DNA of 64,000 bases from Apiotrichum sp. Y4204 (lineage: Eukaryota > Basidiomycota > Tremellomycetes > Trichosporonales > Trichosporonaceae), in the NCBI GenBank assembly GCA_025531455.1, contig JAMYHL010000006.1:310001-374000 (forward strand). The letters run 5' to 3'. This document shows positions 31,565 through 43,598 of the stretch, in pieces. The position numbers were made by a program, and so were the translations under genes. How positions within the stretch are numbered: position 1 is the stretch's first letter; each line of letters starts with the position of its first letter. The notes beneath the pieces are model-generated. The model was not told the origin of the DNA, made no database searches, and worked only from the letters and a program-made list of their open reading frames with translations.

Positions 31565-34500
31565 ATGGCCAGACCGCAGCCGCCCAAGAAGCGCGCGAGT
31601 GTCGCGCCCTTCGCCGACCTCTCTATGACCCAGATGGCCCCAGCCGCGGACTCGGGCTCCGCCGCATCCGAGATGGCACATACCCCAGGCGCCGGTATGG
31701 GCGGGATGCAGCAGCCGGCCATCCTCGAGCCGCTCGAGACGCGCTTTGACGTCAGCGACATCCACGGCCCCTCCACCTCCTTCCTCCATGGATCAATGTA
31801 CGCGTCGCCCCTCGAGGACCCCGAGCTCACGTCGCGCCGCGTAAAGGGCCAGCCGTTCCTTACCGCCGACGACGGCAGCTCGGTCGGTTCGCATATGCTC
31901 GCATCGCCAGGCTCGTCCCCGCCGGCAACTGTCCACGAACACGACCAGAACGGCAAGCAGCAGGCAAGCGGGGACCACCCGGCGACAAACTATCCCGGGC
32001 TCGTCATGAGCGGCGCGTCGGGCCTTGGGTTTGATCATGGCAAGTTGGATGTGTCCGGATTCATGGATCCCTCAGCGGCGTCCTCGTCCTCCCAACAAGG
32101 ACACTCAAATCCCAACCCGGCAGGCGCGAACATTGCCCCTTGGCTCGAGGAGGACGAGCCGCCTTCACCGGCGACGAGCAGGACGACCACTGATTCGAAC
32201 ACGGCGGGAGACAGCTATGCGCCGAGTAGCCGTGCCGGATCTACATACGGTGACGGCACAGGCTCGGTACGGAAGAAGAGCATGCACCCCTCACACTTCC
32301 CGTCCATGCCCACTCTGCCCCGCTTGTTACACCGACACCACACGTCGCAGTCTATAGGCGACGACGACGCCAGCTTTATCGGCTCGGCGACACCGTCGCT
32401 GCGGTCAAACTCGGCGTCGAGCCTGATGATGCCCGAACTGGGCGCCGCGACACCAACATCCAACAAGGCGAGGTCGCTTCGCGGCGAACCGAGGGATCCG
32501 TCTCCGCCGCGGTCGGAACGCCAGGGCAGCGTCGCTAACAGCCGCTTCAGCCGTTTTGGGAGTACATCTACTGCCGCGAGCTCGACATCCAACCCTCCGC
32601 CAGACAACAAGAAGCGGGGTTTCCTCGGCAAGATGTTGCGGCGCGGGACACGGCAGCAGAGCCTCGCCAACCCGTCCACGCATCCCGACTTCCACCCCGT
32701 GCCGCAGCGCAGCGCGTCAGGCCCCAACCGCCCGTCCGTCTCCGCCTCGGTAGGATCGTCAAAACTGCGACATCAGAGCGTCTCGTCCAGCACGAGCAGC
32801 GGAGGGCAGAGCTCGTCGTACCAGTCGCCGGTTGCCCATATGCGCCAGCTAAGCTATTCCGACGAGGTGTCTCCGCTGCAGGAGATTGGCGAGCACGAGT
32901 TTCATCTCAACACCGATCTGGACGACATGGAGGGTATCGTCGACCCAAATATTGCCAACATGCCGCGGCCGTCCGTCGCGAGCACAGGGTCGGGTTCCGC
33001 GCCATCAAGTAGCGTCATGGGCCTCGCGGACGCTCTACAGCACACGAGCGGGTTCGCCGAGGAGGAAAGTCCGCGGTTGGGCGACAAGCCGCTCGAGTTT
33101 CACCGTCCAAATCCGTTCGCGCCGCGGTCGTCGTCTGGATCGGAGCTTGGCTCGACAATATCGAGCATATCCCCGAAAACATCATCCGCAGCGGGAATCG
33201 GGCCTGTGCCGCCTATGACCTCGCTGACAAACGCGCCTCGTCGCCCATCACAGCTGCGGAACGTCAAGATCAACTCTATTGACTCGCAGTCGAGCGACTC
33301 GTCGGGTCTTGGCGGGCCAATTGCCCCGTCATGGGCGCAGAATATGGTCGGGCCGGGGTCATTAATGTTCAAGGACCCGTTCAGCCAACACGTCGCAGGT
33401 GGGGAACAGCCGTCGCCCATCTCGCCATCTCGTGCCACTGGCGAAGGCGGGGCAGGCGGCGGCACCACCGCACCGGCCATTGCACCGTACGTGCCCTCTG
33501 CCGGCGCGGCGTGGGCTGCTCCCGAGTCGTGGGGCGTCGAGGCGGACGATGTGCCGGAGGAAGACGAGACGAGCTCCTCATCAGGCGAGGACGAGAAATG
33601 GAACGAGTGCCGCTCCGTGACGCCGGTATCGCCCGAACGGAGACGCGAGTCGCTAACATCGACTGGATCCGGTTCCAAATCGGGACACACGCACACCCAC
33701 CACCACCACTCGCACAAGCACCGCGCGCGCTCCGTGCACCACAACGGCGTCGCCAAGCTCACTGACCCCTCGGAGGCTGTTCCCGTGAGTCTGACATATT
33801 CTTCTTCGCTGATGGCAGTACTATATTCGCATTTACCGCGGTGATGGGTCGTACTCGGTCATGTCGTTCCCGCTCGGTATCACGGTTGCGGAGCTCATCA
33901 ACGAGCTTGCCGGTGGGGAGAGGCGCAAGTCGGCCAAGATGAAGCTCTACATCCGCGAACGCGGACAGGACCGCGAGCTCCTCCCGTCCGAGCGGCCGTT
34001 AGCGCTCCAGGCGCGTCGTCTCCTCCAGGCAGGGTATACAGAGCACGAGCAGCTTCCGGAGATTGGCAAGGAGGATATCAGCATGCTCTGTCGCTTCATC
34101 TACCAGACTCCCGTGTTGCCCGTCATCAACCCCGAGGAGGAGAGCAGCTACGAGTCGTTTGAGTTTATCGATCTCTCCGGGCGCGACCTCCAGACAATTC
34201 CAATCTTCCTCCACCTGCACGCTGACAATATCATCATCCTCAATGTGTCGCGCAACCCCATGACCGACCTGCCCCTGGACTTTATTCAGGCATGTACGAG
34301 TCTCAAGGAGCTGCGCATGTCGAACATGGCCCTCAAGCGTGTGCCGGGAAGCATCCGCGCGTCCACCACGCTGTCGCGTCTGGATCTGTCGTGTAACCGT
34401 ATTTCGGATCTCGAGAACGCCCATCTGGACGACATCTCCACCCTCCTCTCGCTCAAGGTGCAGAACAACCGCCTGTCCTCCATCCCGACCTACTTCCTCC

Positions 34501-37500
34501 AGATGAAGGCGCTCAAGTACCTGAATATCTCAAACAACACGTTCGAAACCTTCCCCACTGTGGTGTGTGAGATGAGCAACCTGGTCGACCTCGACGTGTC
34601 CTTTAACCAGATCGCCAGCCTGCCCCCGCAAATGTCAGATCTCAAGTCGCTCGAGCGTCTCATCTGCGTTGGTAACGAGCTCAAGGAGTTCCCCGAGTGT
34701 TTCAGCACCCTCGCCAACCTCCGCGTCCTCGATGTCCGCCGGAACAAGCTTGTGGATCTCACGCCGGTGTATGCCCTTCCCAACCTCGCGACGCTGCGTG
34801 CAGACTCCAACGACCTGGTCACCCTCGACACCATGCTCGGCGCCAAGGTGCGCGACTTCTCGGTGCCGCACAACTCGATCACCCGCTTCACTCTCGCGCC
34901 AATGCCAGGCCAGACAGCGGCGTACTCTCTCACGCACCTGAATCTTGCGCACGCCAAACTTTCCACCCTCGAAGAGTCTGCACTGGCCGATCTCGTCAAC
35001 CTCGTGGAGCTTAACATCAGCTTCAACCAGTTCACCCGGTTGCCGTCAACACTCGACCGTCTGGTCAGCCTCGAGGTCTTTTCATGTACGGACAACATGA
35101 TCGCGTCTCTGCCGCCCAACTGCTTTGGCAAGGCTCAGCGGCTGCGTGTGGTCAACCTTCACAACAACAACCTCAAGGACCTCCCGAACGACATCTGGCT
35201 CTGCTCCTCGCTCGAGGTAGTCAACCTCTCGTCAAACCTGCTCGAGCTCCTCCCCGACCCGCCGCCCAACTGGGAGGCAAACATGACACCGTCCGAGCCG
35301 CAGCGGAAATTCTCCACCGTGTCCGGCGTGTCTGCTATATCGGGCATAACCTCATCATCAGACAAGTCGCGCCGCGTGCCGCCAGCAGGTATCTCGCTCA
35401 AGCAGATCTTCCTCGCCGACAACCGCCTTACCGAGGACGTGTTCCACCAGATCGCCCTGTTTGCCAATCTGCGGATCCTGAACGTCAGCTTCAACGACAT
35501 TGTGGAGGTACCGCCCTACACGCTCCGCCGGTGCGACCAGCTCGAGGCGTTGTATCTCAGTGGTAACAAGCTCACCTCGCTGCCGTCTGAGGATCTGGAC
35601 AAGCTGCAGAATCTCAAGATCTTGCATCTGAACGGAAACCGCCTCCAGACTCTGCCGTCGGAGCTCGGCGCAATAAAGAATCTCGAGCACCTCGACGTCG
35701 GCTCCAACGTGCTCAAGTACAACATTGCCAACTGGCCGTACGACTGGAACTGGAACTGGAACACGGCGCTGCGGTATCTCAACCTCTCGGGCAACAAGCG
35801 TCTTGAAATCAAGCCGTCGAGTGGCCAGGATCTGTCCCACCATCCCCCAGGCCACGGTCCTGCTGTCCACCCCCCTGGCCCGGGGCAAGTGCACTACCGC
35901 CGCGAGCTGTCCGATTTCACCTCCCTCACCCATCTCCGCGTCCTGGGTCTCATGGATGTCGCGCTGCGTATCCCGTCTCTCCCAGACGAGTCGGACGAGA
36001 AGCGTGTGCGTACGTCGTTCTCCAGCATCAACAACATGGCGTACGGTATCTCGGACATGCTCGGTTCCGTCGACCACCTGGCCATGTTTGATCTTGCGAT
36101 TCCCAACTTTCGCGGGAGCATCAAGGAGTGCGTGTTTGGCATGTTCGGCCGCGCAACGCCATCAGTCCCCGCAGGCAAGATTCCAAAGTACATCCAGGAG
36201 CACTTTGGCCGCGTGCTCGGCGAGCAGCTCAAGGTGCTGCAGCCGGGCGAGGCCGTGACCGAGGCGCTTCGCCGCACATTCCTGTTTATCAACAAGAATG
36301 CGTACGACTCGCTCACTGGCGTCGAGCAGCGCCGCCACGACTCAACCGCAAGCTTCATGACAGTCAACAGCGGGCGCAAGACGGGCCCGAACCTGCACTC
36401 GCAGCTGCGTACCGGTGCCTCTGGCGCGATCGTGTATCTTGTCGAAAAGACGCTGCACGTCGCGAATGCGGGTGACGCCTTGGTCGTCATATCCCGCAAG
36501 GGCGAGGCGGAGCTCCTCTCGAAACGGCACGACCCGACGGACCGCGAGGAAACAGCACGCATCCGTCGTGCCGAAGCATGGGTCTCGCCCAAGGGTCTTG
36601 TGAACGATGAGAAGGATATCGACATTTCGCGAGCGTTTGGATTCTACCAGGCGCTGCCGGCTGTCAACGCCTCGCCAGAGGTGCGCACGCGGGCGCTCTC
36701 GGAAGCGGACGAGTTTGTCATTGTCGGCAACTCTGCGCTGTGGAAGTGCTGCTCGTACCAGACCGCAGTCGACATTGCGCGAACCGCGCGTGACGACCCG
36801 ATGATCGCTGCGCAGAAGCTCCGTGACTTTGCGATTTCGTACGGCGCCGAAGGCAGCCTGATGGTCATGGTCGTGAACGTCTCAGATCTCTTCCAGAGCA
36901 CAGATGTCGGGGAATCCGACTTTCTCAAGCGCACTCAGCGCCGACGTGTTGAGGAGGTCGGCGATCGCACGCTCAACCGCCTGCAACAGGAGATTGAGCC
37001 GCCAACGGGCCAGGTCGCTATTGTGTTTACCGATATCGTCAACTCTACCGCCCTGTGGGAGACGAACCCCGGCATGCCGACGGCCATCAAGATGCACCAC
37101 TCGCTCATGCGCCGGCAGCTCCGCCTCGACCAGGGCTACGAGGTGAAGACTGAAGGCGACTCGTTCATGGTGTCCTTCCAGAGCGTGACTGCCGCGCTGC
37201 TGTGGGCGTTCAACTGCCAGATCGGTCTCTTGCAGCAGGAATGGCCGCGCGAGCTGCTCGAAAGCGAGGACGGCAAGGTCATCTACGACAGCAAGGGGAA
37301 TATTATCCAACGCGGTCTGCGTGTGCGTATGGGTGTGCACTGGGGATCACCGTCCTGCGAGCGCGATCCAATCACCCGCCGAATGGACTACTACGGCCCC
37401 ATGGTCAACCGCGCGGCACGTATCAACGCGTCTGCCGACGGCGGCCAGCTCATGGCGTCCCAGGACGTCATCAACGAAATCCGCAGTCTGCGCGAGTACA

Positions 37501-38408
37501 TTGAGAGCTCGGACGAGCACTCCCTCGACGAGCTCCCGCCAGAGGTCAAGCGCGAGGTCCAGGAGCTCCGGCGTATCGGCGGCATCGAGTTCAAGGACAT
37601 GGGCGAGCGCAAGCTCAAGGGACTCGAAGTGCCGGAAAAGCTGTCGCTGATGTATCCAAAGACGCTTTCCGGCCGTCTCGAGCTATTCAGCGGCCTGCGT
37701 GCAAACGTCGAGGTGGCGGAGGCACGTACATTTGCTTCGGAACGGAGTATCGAGGAGGCACGCCAGCTCGCGTCCCTCACGCTCCGCCTCGAGGCCGTGT
37801 GCGCGATGGAGCACCACTCGCCAGGCGACCGCACCGGCGTCTCTTCGCCGACACACCCGCACCCGCCCGAGCGCGTCTCCCTTGCATCGGCGCGCAAGTC
37901 CCTCTCGGGCGCATCCGCGTTCGGCCTTCCGGGCGTACAGACGCCAGCGACCAAGCCAGTGCCCAACCATCACCTTGGCCCCACGATCCGCGACACCATG
38001 ACCGAGGACGAGCTGCTCGACGTCCTCGGCAGCCTCACCACGCGTATTGAGAACTGCATGTCGACCCTGTGCCTCAAACAGATCGGCGGCCTCGCCACCC
38101 TCCTCGCTGCGGTCGAGCAGGGCGCCAACCAGAACCTCCTCCATGCGCTCAGTCTCTTGGGAACGTCCCTACGACAGCCGCTGCTCCTCCCCGCGCCGGC
38201 GCCGACGCCGCAGCGCTCACGGCTCTCCCGGCGATCGTCGTACTCGAAACCCGACTCGTCACGACCGTCATCCCGGTCCTCGCGGTCCTCCGTATCCGTC
38301 ACGTCTTCTGCATCTCCACAGTCTCCGGGGACACCACAGTCGCCGCGCACGCCGCAGCCGCATACCCCCCGCCAGCATGTTGCGTCCCAGCAATCGACTC
38401 CCACATAA
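31565..38408 (+). CDS. CYR1: Adenylyl cyclase (RA - LRR - PP2C-like - class III cyclase)
   Basis: Makes cAMP for the PKA pathway; called CAC1 in Cryptococcus. Two exons (31565-33784 and 33819-38408) join across a 34-nt intron to give 2269 residues, the usual size for basidiomycete enzymes. Residues 1-700 are Ser/Pro-rich and probably disordered. A His-rich patch at about 706-728 (HTHTHHHHSHKH) follows. The Ras-associating domain starts at the splice junction (YYIRIYRGDGSYSVMSFPLG, about 741). Some 20 leucine-rich repeats span about 850-1405. The PP2C-like domain follows (SSINNMAYGISDMLGSVDHL to GSLMVMVVNVSDLF, about 1475-1765). The catalytic domain runs from about 1805 (VAIVFTDIVNSTALWE, both metal-binding Asp in place) through EGDSFMVSF and YYGPMVNRAARI to about 2030. 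A tail follows that may bind the cyclase-associated protein. Identity is certain. Confidence 0.98.
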
Positions 38409-39207
38409 CCAACACCATCCATAGCAATCCATTTTTATTTCCATTTCCATTGCCCACGACTCACCATCATCTCTGTGCCATACCACGCACGCAGCGCCCC
38501 GCCATGCCTGTGCTCTTGCTCGCCTTTGGGACCTCTGCACGTTCCGATGAAATTGTACCGTACTAGCTTTGGTCTGATGCATGCCATTACATGATAACAA
38601 GAGTGGGATAGGACGTCAGACGATGCCCAGTCCCGAGACCCAAGCGACGATAACCGACTTGGGCACGCCAAGCTGCGATGTTGTTGTTTCAGACATCCCG
38701 TACATGCTACCTGGGGGGCTCTTGCCGTTGACTCCGGTCGCGATGCCGACAATCGTGACAGGCCCTGTTTAGAGTTCCCGCAGGGCCGCAGGGGAGGTGC
38801 GCGAGGCAAGCGACCCTGGGCCCTAGAGACTCGGTGTTGTTGTCGTCCACCTGCAAGCATCAGTAACACTTTGTGTTTGCACTTCGCACTTTGCACTTGC
38901 ACTTGTTCCTTGTCACTCGCTGTGCATGTGTACTCGCGCCCATTTAGATTCCTAGACCTAGCCCGTTCTCTTGTCCCCATCTATCATATTACCAGTCTCT
39001 TGTTCCCGCTGTACTCGCGATATCGGGTCGTCAACAATCGGCCCACAACCGACGGCCGACGACCTACGACCTAGCCCGACCGCAACCCACGCGTCACGCC
39101 CCACGACCGACGACACACGACCGCGACGACTAGCCGCCCTTCCACCCAGCGGACTCTCGGACTACGCGCCCTCTGCCCGGCCTCACTGGTGCCCGGCTTA
39201 AGCCCAC
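38409..39207. other. Intergenic between adenylyl cyclase and ankyrin-DIL gene
   Basis: No gene supported. 39030-39130 contains reiterated CGAC/ACGAC words. A short TTGCACTT repeat is at 38876-38905. Frames present lack domains. Confidence 0.45.
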
Positions 39208-42200
39208 ATGTCCATCGCCGACCCCGCACCGAGCGGTACGTCCGACATGCCGGAGATGGGGGTGGACGTGGTGATGAATGGGAACGGCGTGAACGGGGGT
39301 GGGGCCGGGATCCCGGCATTGTGAGTTCTGAGATTCGGAAGACATCATCAACTTATCGTCCTATCGTCTTTTCGTCACGCACTCGCACTCTCGCAGCAGC
39401 TGATCCCAGAACGTGCACACCCACCGACACTGATCCGACACCCGCGTCCGTCCAGCTTGCGCTCGAGGAGGCCGAGGACGACGCGCCGCTCAGCGGGGAC
39501 GACACGGAGGCGCGGATCCTGCGGCAGGCCCTTGAGTGGGCGGTGGCGCATGCGGACGTCGAGCTCGTTGGATACCTTGCTGGATTGGAGGGGCGGCTTG
39601 TGAGTGTTCTGAGGGGCGGGCACAGCTGGCAAAGCGGGCACGGGGGGCACAGCGGGATGAGGTGGGGCGAATGTCGAGGGCGAGAACTCGGGCGCGTCGC
39701 TCGGACACTCGACGAGTTGCTCTGATCACTAGCATTGCCCAGTGCGCCTTCATTCCGGCCTGAGATTGTCCGACAGTGCAAGTTGCAAGTCGCCTATGGC
39801 ACTGTGTTCGCTTCATTCCGCGACGCATTACGATGATCCCGCTTAGTTGCTTGATGCTGACAGCAGGGCACAATCCTCGACACGCAAGTCGCGGCGCTCG
39901 AGGACGACGAGGGATGGGGCATTGTCGGGATGGCGATCCAGTCGTCATGCGGGCTGAGCGACAAGGAGGAGGCGGTGCGGTTGATCGTGGCTCGCTGGGG
40001 CGTATCGGCTGGCCCGCGCGGCGGCCGCGACAACTCGGGGTGGACGGCACTACATCTCGCCGCGTTGCTCTCCTCTCCACAGACTGTGTCGGTGCTGCTC
40101 AATCGCGGCGCGTCGCCGGCAGCACTCACGGACGGCGGTCTCTCGGCGTACGATCTGATCACGGGAATGGAGGGCCGCGAGCCGCTCGCGCTGCTCCTCG
40201 ATCCGCTGCACGACGACGCACCGGCAAGCGAGGCGATCGGGTGCGCGGCCGATCGCCCGCCGCTCAGCCCTCGAAGAAGAGAACTCATCCAGCGCCGGCG
40301 GTTTCGCGACACGACGCGTAATCAGCTCGAGGAGCGGCGCGCCGTCCAGGCGCGCATCACGGCGGAGCGCGAGCGGTGGGTGCGCGAGCGCGCGAAGAAT
40401 ATCGGGGTGAATGCCAGCGTGCTCTTCCCTGAGCCGAAGGAGGTTGAGGAGGAGGAAGAGCGGGACGGCGATGATGACGATGAAGGGGATGATTCAGAGG
40501 TGAGATGGTGGTTGTCCCCAGCTGACATGCAGGAATTCCTCAACCCCAGCAACGCACTCGTCTTCTCGCTCAACCAGCTTGGATTCATCTTTGACATATT
40601 CATCACAAAGTACTCGCCTCTGTGCCAGCCGCAGGAGCGGCGGGCGCTGCCGGCCAACGCACTGTATCTGTATGCGCGCTTTGCGCACTACCAATGCGAC
40701 GAGGCGTGGCTGGAGGAACTTGTCGACGGGGCGATTGAGCGCATAGAGCGCGGCGTCTACTCAAATGGCGACGACCTCGCATATCTCGCGTTCTGGGAGT
40801 ACAACCTCACGCTCCTCCTCGGGCTTATCCGCCTCGACGAGCCGCTCTTCAAGGCCTGCACTGAGATGAACCTCCTCGGGATGGTGGAGGAGCTGATTAA
40901 TGCCATTCACGGTAGGTGCTGGAGTATGATGCTGTTTTGACCCGCCAGTGTTTGTGATCCGCATAGCGGAGAGGAAGATTGACGAGGTGCTCGATGCCGC
41001 AATGCTCGACTATGAGAGTCTCGAGGACTTTGAAGACGTGCGCTTCACCGACCAGTGGAACCTGTTTCGATCGTTCACCTCGCGGAAGAAGACGCGCGAT
41101 ACCCCGCTCGCGGCGTCAGTGTTCTCGGCACCCGCGACTCCGGACCGCCCAGATCCGCTCGAGTCGCCACATCGGACGACGGCCGGGATGCCGTCTCCTT
41201 CACCCCATCGGGCTACGGCCGCAGGAATTCCATCGCCTTCGCCGTCTAGTACTGGACGGTCGTTGCTCGACCTGAAGGCCGAGGCGCGCGAGGTGATAGC
41301 CACCGGGATTGAGAAGGCTGGTCAGGTCGTCGGCCTCGGCGGCGACAAGCCGTCACCGAGCCGCATCGTGGACACGCTCACCAATGTGCTCCTCATCTTG
41401 CAGCTCTACGACGTCAACCCTGCATTCATCGTCCAGGTCTTCTCGCAGACATTCTACTGGATCTCATCCGAGCTCTTCAACCGCATCATCACGCGGCGGA
41501 AGTACCTCTGCCGGAGCAAGGCGGTGCAGATCCGCATGAACATCACGGCTCTCGAGGACTGGACGCGGCAGAACGGCCTCCCGCCAAACATTGCTACTAA
41601 GCACCTCGAGCCCGTCATGCAGCTCCTCCAGTGGCTGCAGTGCCTGTCGCAGATCAACCAGTTTGACATGCTGATAGGCACGGTGCAGAACCTGCGCGCG
41701 CTCAACCCCCTGCAGATGCGGCGGGCGGTGCGCGACTACCGCTTCGAGGTGAATGAGAGCCGCATGGCCGACGACTGCGTGCAGTACCTCGCGCAGATGC
41801 AGAAGGACTGGGAGCGGCGCAGGGTGCATATGGGGGCCAAGAATGCGCAGCAGTCGCAACGCGCGGCTGATGCCGACGATCCGCTCTCCATCGAGGCGCT
41901 CTTCGATGGCAGTGTGGGTATTGGCGAGTGGGTGCCGCAGACATTGCCAGAGTGCCTGGGCGAGCTCGTCGACTCGCGGTTCATGCTCCCATTCCTCATC
42001 CCCACAAGTACAGAGTTTTTACTCGCCACACCTCCACCCGACGAGGCGTACCGCAACCTCACCTCTGAGCTGCCGCTGCTCCCGGACGGGACGACCTCGA
42101 GCCGTCCGCTGTCGCGCGCAAGCTACTCGTCTTCCCGGCCAATGGCATGGGCGTCGCAGCACGAGAAGCGCGTCCGGCGGCTGCCGGAGCACTTTTTCAA

Positions 42201-42957
42201 GTGGCTCAAGGAGCGCCAGGCCGAGTTTGTGCGCGAGTGGGGAGCTGAGCAGGGCGCTGAGCGGAAGAAAAAGAAGACCGACGTCAAGGTCACACCGACG
42301 CGGCCGGCACCTCCCCCGCCGATACCGGACTCTAGCAAACCCGTGCCCTCGCCGCCCTTGCCGGCTCTACCTGAGCAGTACGCCACGCCGAACAAGGCGC
42401 TCCCGCGCGCGCCCGATAGTCCCGAGTCAAGGCGCTCCCGGGAACTCGCGCGCAAGGCCTCCGTCGACCTCGGCCAGCAGACCGCACATGAAGCGACACC
42501 ACCCGGCACCGATTCCATTGAGATGGTCTTCCGCCCCTCACCCTCGCCTGCAACGTACGCCAACGGGCCGTATGCCATACCGGCTGTTGACCTCGGGCGC
42601 AGGCTGTCCAACGGCAGCTCGGTAGCGAGCCCGTCCAGCGGCTCGCCGCATTACGAGCTTGCGCGGCTGCGGCGCGAGCGCAAGGCGTCAGTCAGCTCGG
42701 TGCACAGCAACTCTTCGGCCAGCGGCGAGAAGAAGCGGTGGTGGAAGCTCGGACGCGGGTCCGACGGCGACACGAGTTTTGAGCGAGAGCGCGAGCGGCG
42801 CCGTGCCGAGCGCGAGGACACGGCCGAGACCATTGTCCCCTCCCCTTCTGCGCGGCGGACATCCACGAGCGAGACCGTCAAGACGCTCGTGTCCTCGCCT
42901 GTGCGCAACACGCAGAGCATCTACGAGACCGAGGAGGAGATTGGGCGCAGCTTGTAG
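39208..42957 (+). CDS. Ankyrin-repeat and dilute (DIL) domain protein
   Basis: Four exons (39208-39320, 39410-39599, 39867-40911, 40949-42957) give 1118 residues. The DIL domain is otherwise found in the cargo-binding tail of class V myosin; here it is attached to ankyrin repeats instead of a motor, as in a little-studied fungal family. Ankyrin motifs lie at about residues 95-215 (SGWTALHLAALLSSPQTVSV, RGASPAALTDGGLSAYDLI). An acidic/basic linker is followed by the large helical DIL region (about 335-690; RIVDTLTNVLLILQLYDVNP, TFYWISSELFNRIITRRKYL, and LNPLQMRRAVRDYRFEVNES after it). The last 350 residues are Pro/Ser/Arg-rich and end ETEEEIGRSL. Intron 2 is long (267 nt). A role in vesicle or organelle tethering is inferred from the domain only. 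Confidence 0.9.
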
Positions 42958-43598
42958 GCCGGGGGCGGGTATAGAGGCATGCATCGGTGCCATGTACGGA
43001 TTGAGATTGACTGGGGCCTGGGGTGTGTTTGACATGTTTGTGCCGAATTGGGTTCTGCCATCACGCGGTGTCTGCGCAGCGCCCGCGGCGCGCGGCGCCG
43101 AGTGGCCAATTCCGTCGCCGCGGCGCACGGCGCCGATCGCCGACGCCGCCGGAGCTTCCCTCCCATGCATCCAGCGCATTCTCTGCGGCGGCGATGCAGC
43201 GTGGTGCGGGTGGGGTAGTGGTGCATGCTGCTGATTCATGTCTTGACTGAATGCGAGTGCATACGGCTGAAAGGGGAAGTAGAAGGTGCTACAGGACCAG
43301 AGCCGAGCGCTGCAGCGCCGCGCCGTGTCGTTTTCATTTTGGTGGGTGTACTCCTTTTTCATCCGCCAACAACAATCATCTCATTCTCCGTCCCTCCCTC
43401 TCTCTCTTTGTCTCTCTTCCTCATCTCATCCGCTTACACATCCTTATCATCTCTTCATCCCCTTTCTTCTCCTCTACTGTATCCTATATAATCGTACGCC
43501 TCGATGCGCGTACACCAACACGAGCACAGCAGCACGGCACGTTAACCCCCACCACCCCTCCCTCAACGCGCGATCACCGGTCGCAGGCCCGCGCGACG
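42958..43598. promoter_or_regulatory. Set2 upstream region
   Basis: A 641-bp spacer between two genes on the same strand. 43078-43154 is very GC-rich with overlapping GGCGCC/GCGCGC palindromes able to form hairpins, possibly part of the 3' processing of the upstream gene. 43370-43480 is CT-rich, followed by TATATAATC at 43487, a TATA-like element about 110 bp before the Set2 start. Confidence 0.5.
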
